Assembly: GCA_013397795.1 (NCBI GenBank)
Contig: VZTJ01005312.1
Location: forward strand, 124,001-188,000
Direction: 5' to 3'
Length of the DNA: 64,000 nucleotides
From: Orthonyx spaldingii
Lineage: Eukaryota > Chordata > Aves > Passeriformes > Orthonychidae
Of this stretch, positions 63,701 to 64,000 are shown in pieces (position 1 is the first letter of the stretch; every line of letters begins with the position of its first letter). Both the position numbers and the translations under genes were made by a program. The notes below the pieces were generated by a model, which searched no databases, was not told the origin of the DNA, and worked only from the letters and a program-made list of their open reading frames with translations.

Positions 63701-64000
63701 AGGTTTCTTTCTTTGTTTCTATGAAATGGAATGCAGCAACTGCAGAATCTATCTTGCTTATAAGAATCTCCCTCTAGAGTTAGTGACTCAGCTGCTACAC
63801 AACCTACATGAAGAATTTTTGGTCCTTGATAAGTACAGGACTTGCATCACCGGTGTGCTCTACTACTAAAAGATATTATAAATTTGACATGAACCATAAA
63901 AAAGGGATTTCTGTGAGCTACAAGAGAAACAGGTGACTTTCACCCTCCAAGTGTGAGCTGTGAAACAACATTTGCAACTTGGGCATATGCCTTCCATGTA
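60796..64000. other. Non-coding stretch, nothing recognised
   Basis: Unique AT-rich sequence to the end of the window. Frames are below 95 codons (61809-62090, +) and lack a recognisable domain. No repeat, RNA gene or splice-bordered frame stood out. Confidence 0.55.

Noticed and set aside
1..64000. CRISPR arrays, operons, prophage, tRNA or rRNA genes
   Set aside because: No regularly spaced repeats, ribosome-binding-site-led gene strings or recognisable structural RNA sequences were seen; the DNA is vertebrate in character.

Overview
The window looks like AT-rich vertebrate nuclear DNA, almost certainly from a bird. The evidence is four fragments of CR1 LINEs (chicken repeat 1), whose 3' ends and RT C-terminal tails can be read, and two copies of one avian-type endogenous retrovirus LTR family. 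There are no Alu, L1, B1/B2 or tRNA-SINE signatures, and interspersed repeats are sparse, as is usual in birds. The sequence carries two assembly gaps (N runs at 45118-45138 and 57423-57461). There is nothing prokaryotic: no operons, no Shine-Dalgarno-led genes, no CRISPR array and no rRNA or tRNA gene.

No complete protein-coding gene can be supported. Most open frames are short, lack homology I recognise, and occur at about the number expected by chance. The window therefore reads as intergenic sequence or as part of one or more very large introns. A few short stretches have splice-like borders and an open frame (892-1006, 23568-23705 and 25296-25347 on +; 10627-10669 and 50872-50918 on -). 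They are listed as unproven exon candidates. Two other stretches have codon use like coding DNA. One is 7624-7758 (+), probably a decayed coding fragment. The other is a CpG-rich patch at 46372-46515, open on both strands, with a good Kozak ATG on the minus strand.

Layout: 1-24 kb is mostly unique AT-rich DNA with simple repeats (T-rich 1267-1304, A/CA-rich 5051-5163, a perfect 24-bp palindrome 9401-9424, a 26-bp tandem duplication near 17.0 kb, (TA)n at 20.2 kb) and a homeodomain-site-rich stretch at 18.66-19.08 kb that may be a conserved non-coding element. An old CR1 lies at 24.1 kb. From 25 to 45 kb there is unique DNA with possible regulatory blocks at 25.8-26.6, 34.3-35.5 and 35.9-36.6 kb. 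From 45 to 61 kb the density of mobile elements rises: CR1 at 45.5 (+), 50.0 (-) and 55.3 (-) kb, a truncated LTR at 53.1 kb (+) and a complete solo LTR at 60.2-60.8 kb (-). The last 3 kb hold nothing recognisable.

All identifications are from reading the sequence and from general knowledge of avian repeats. No alignment or database search was run.
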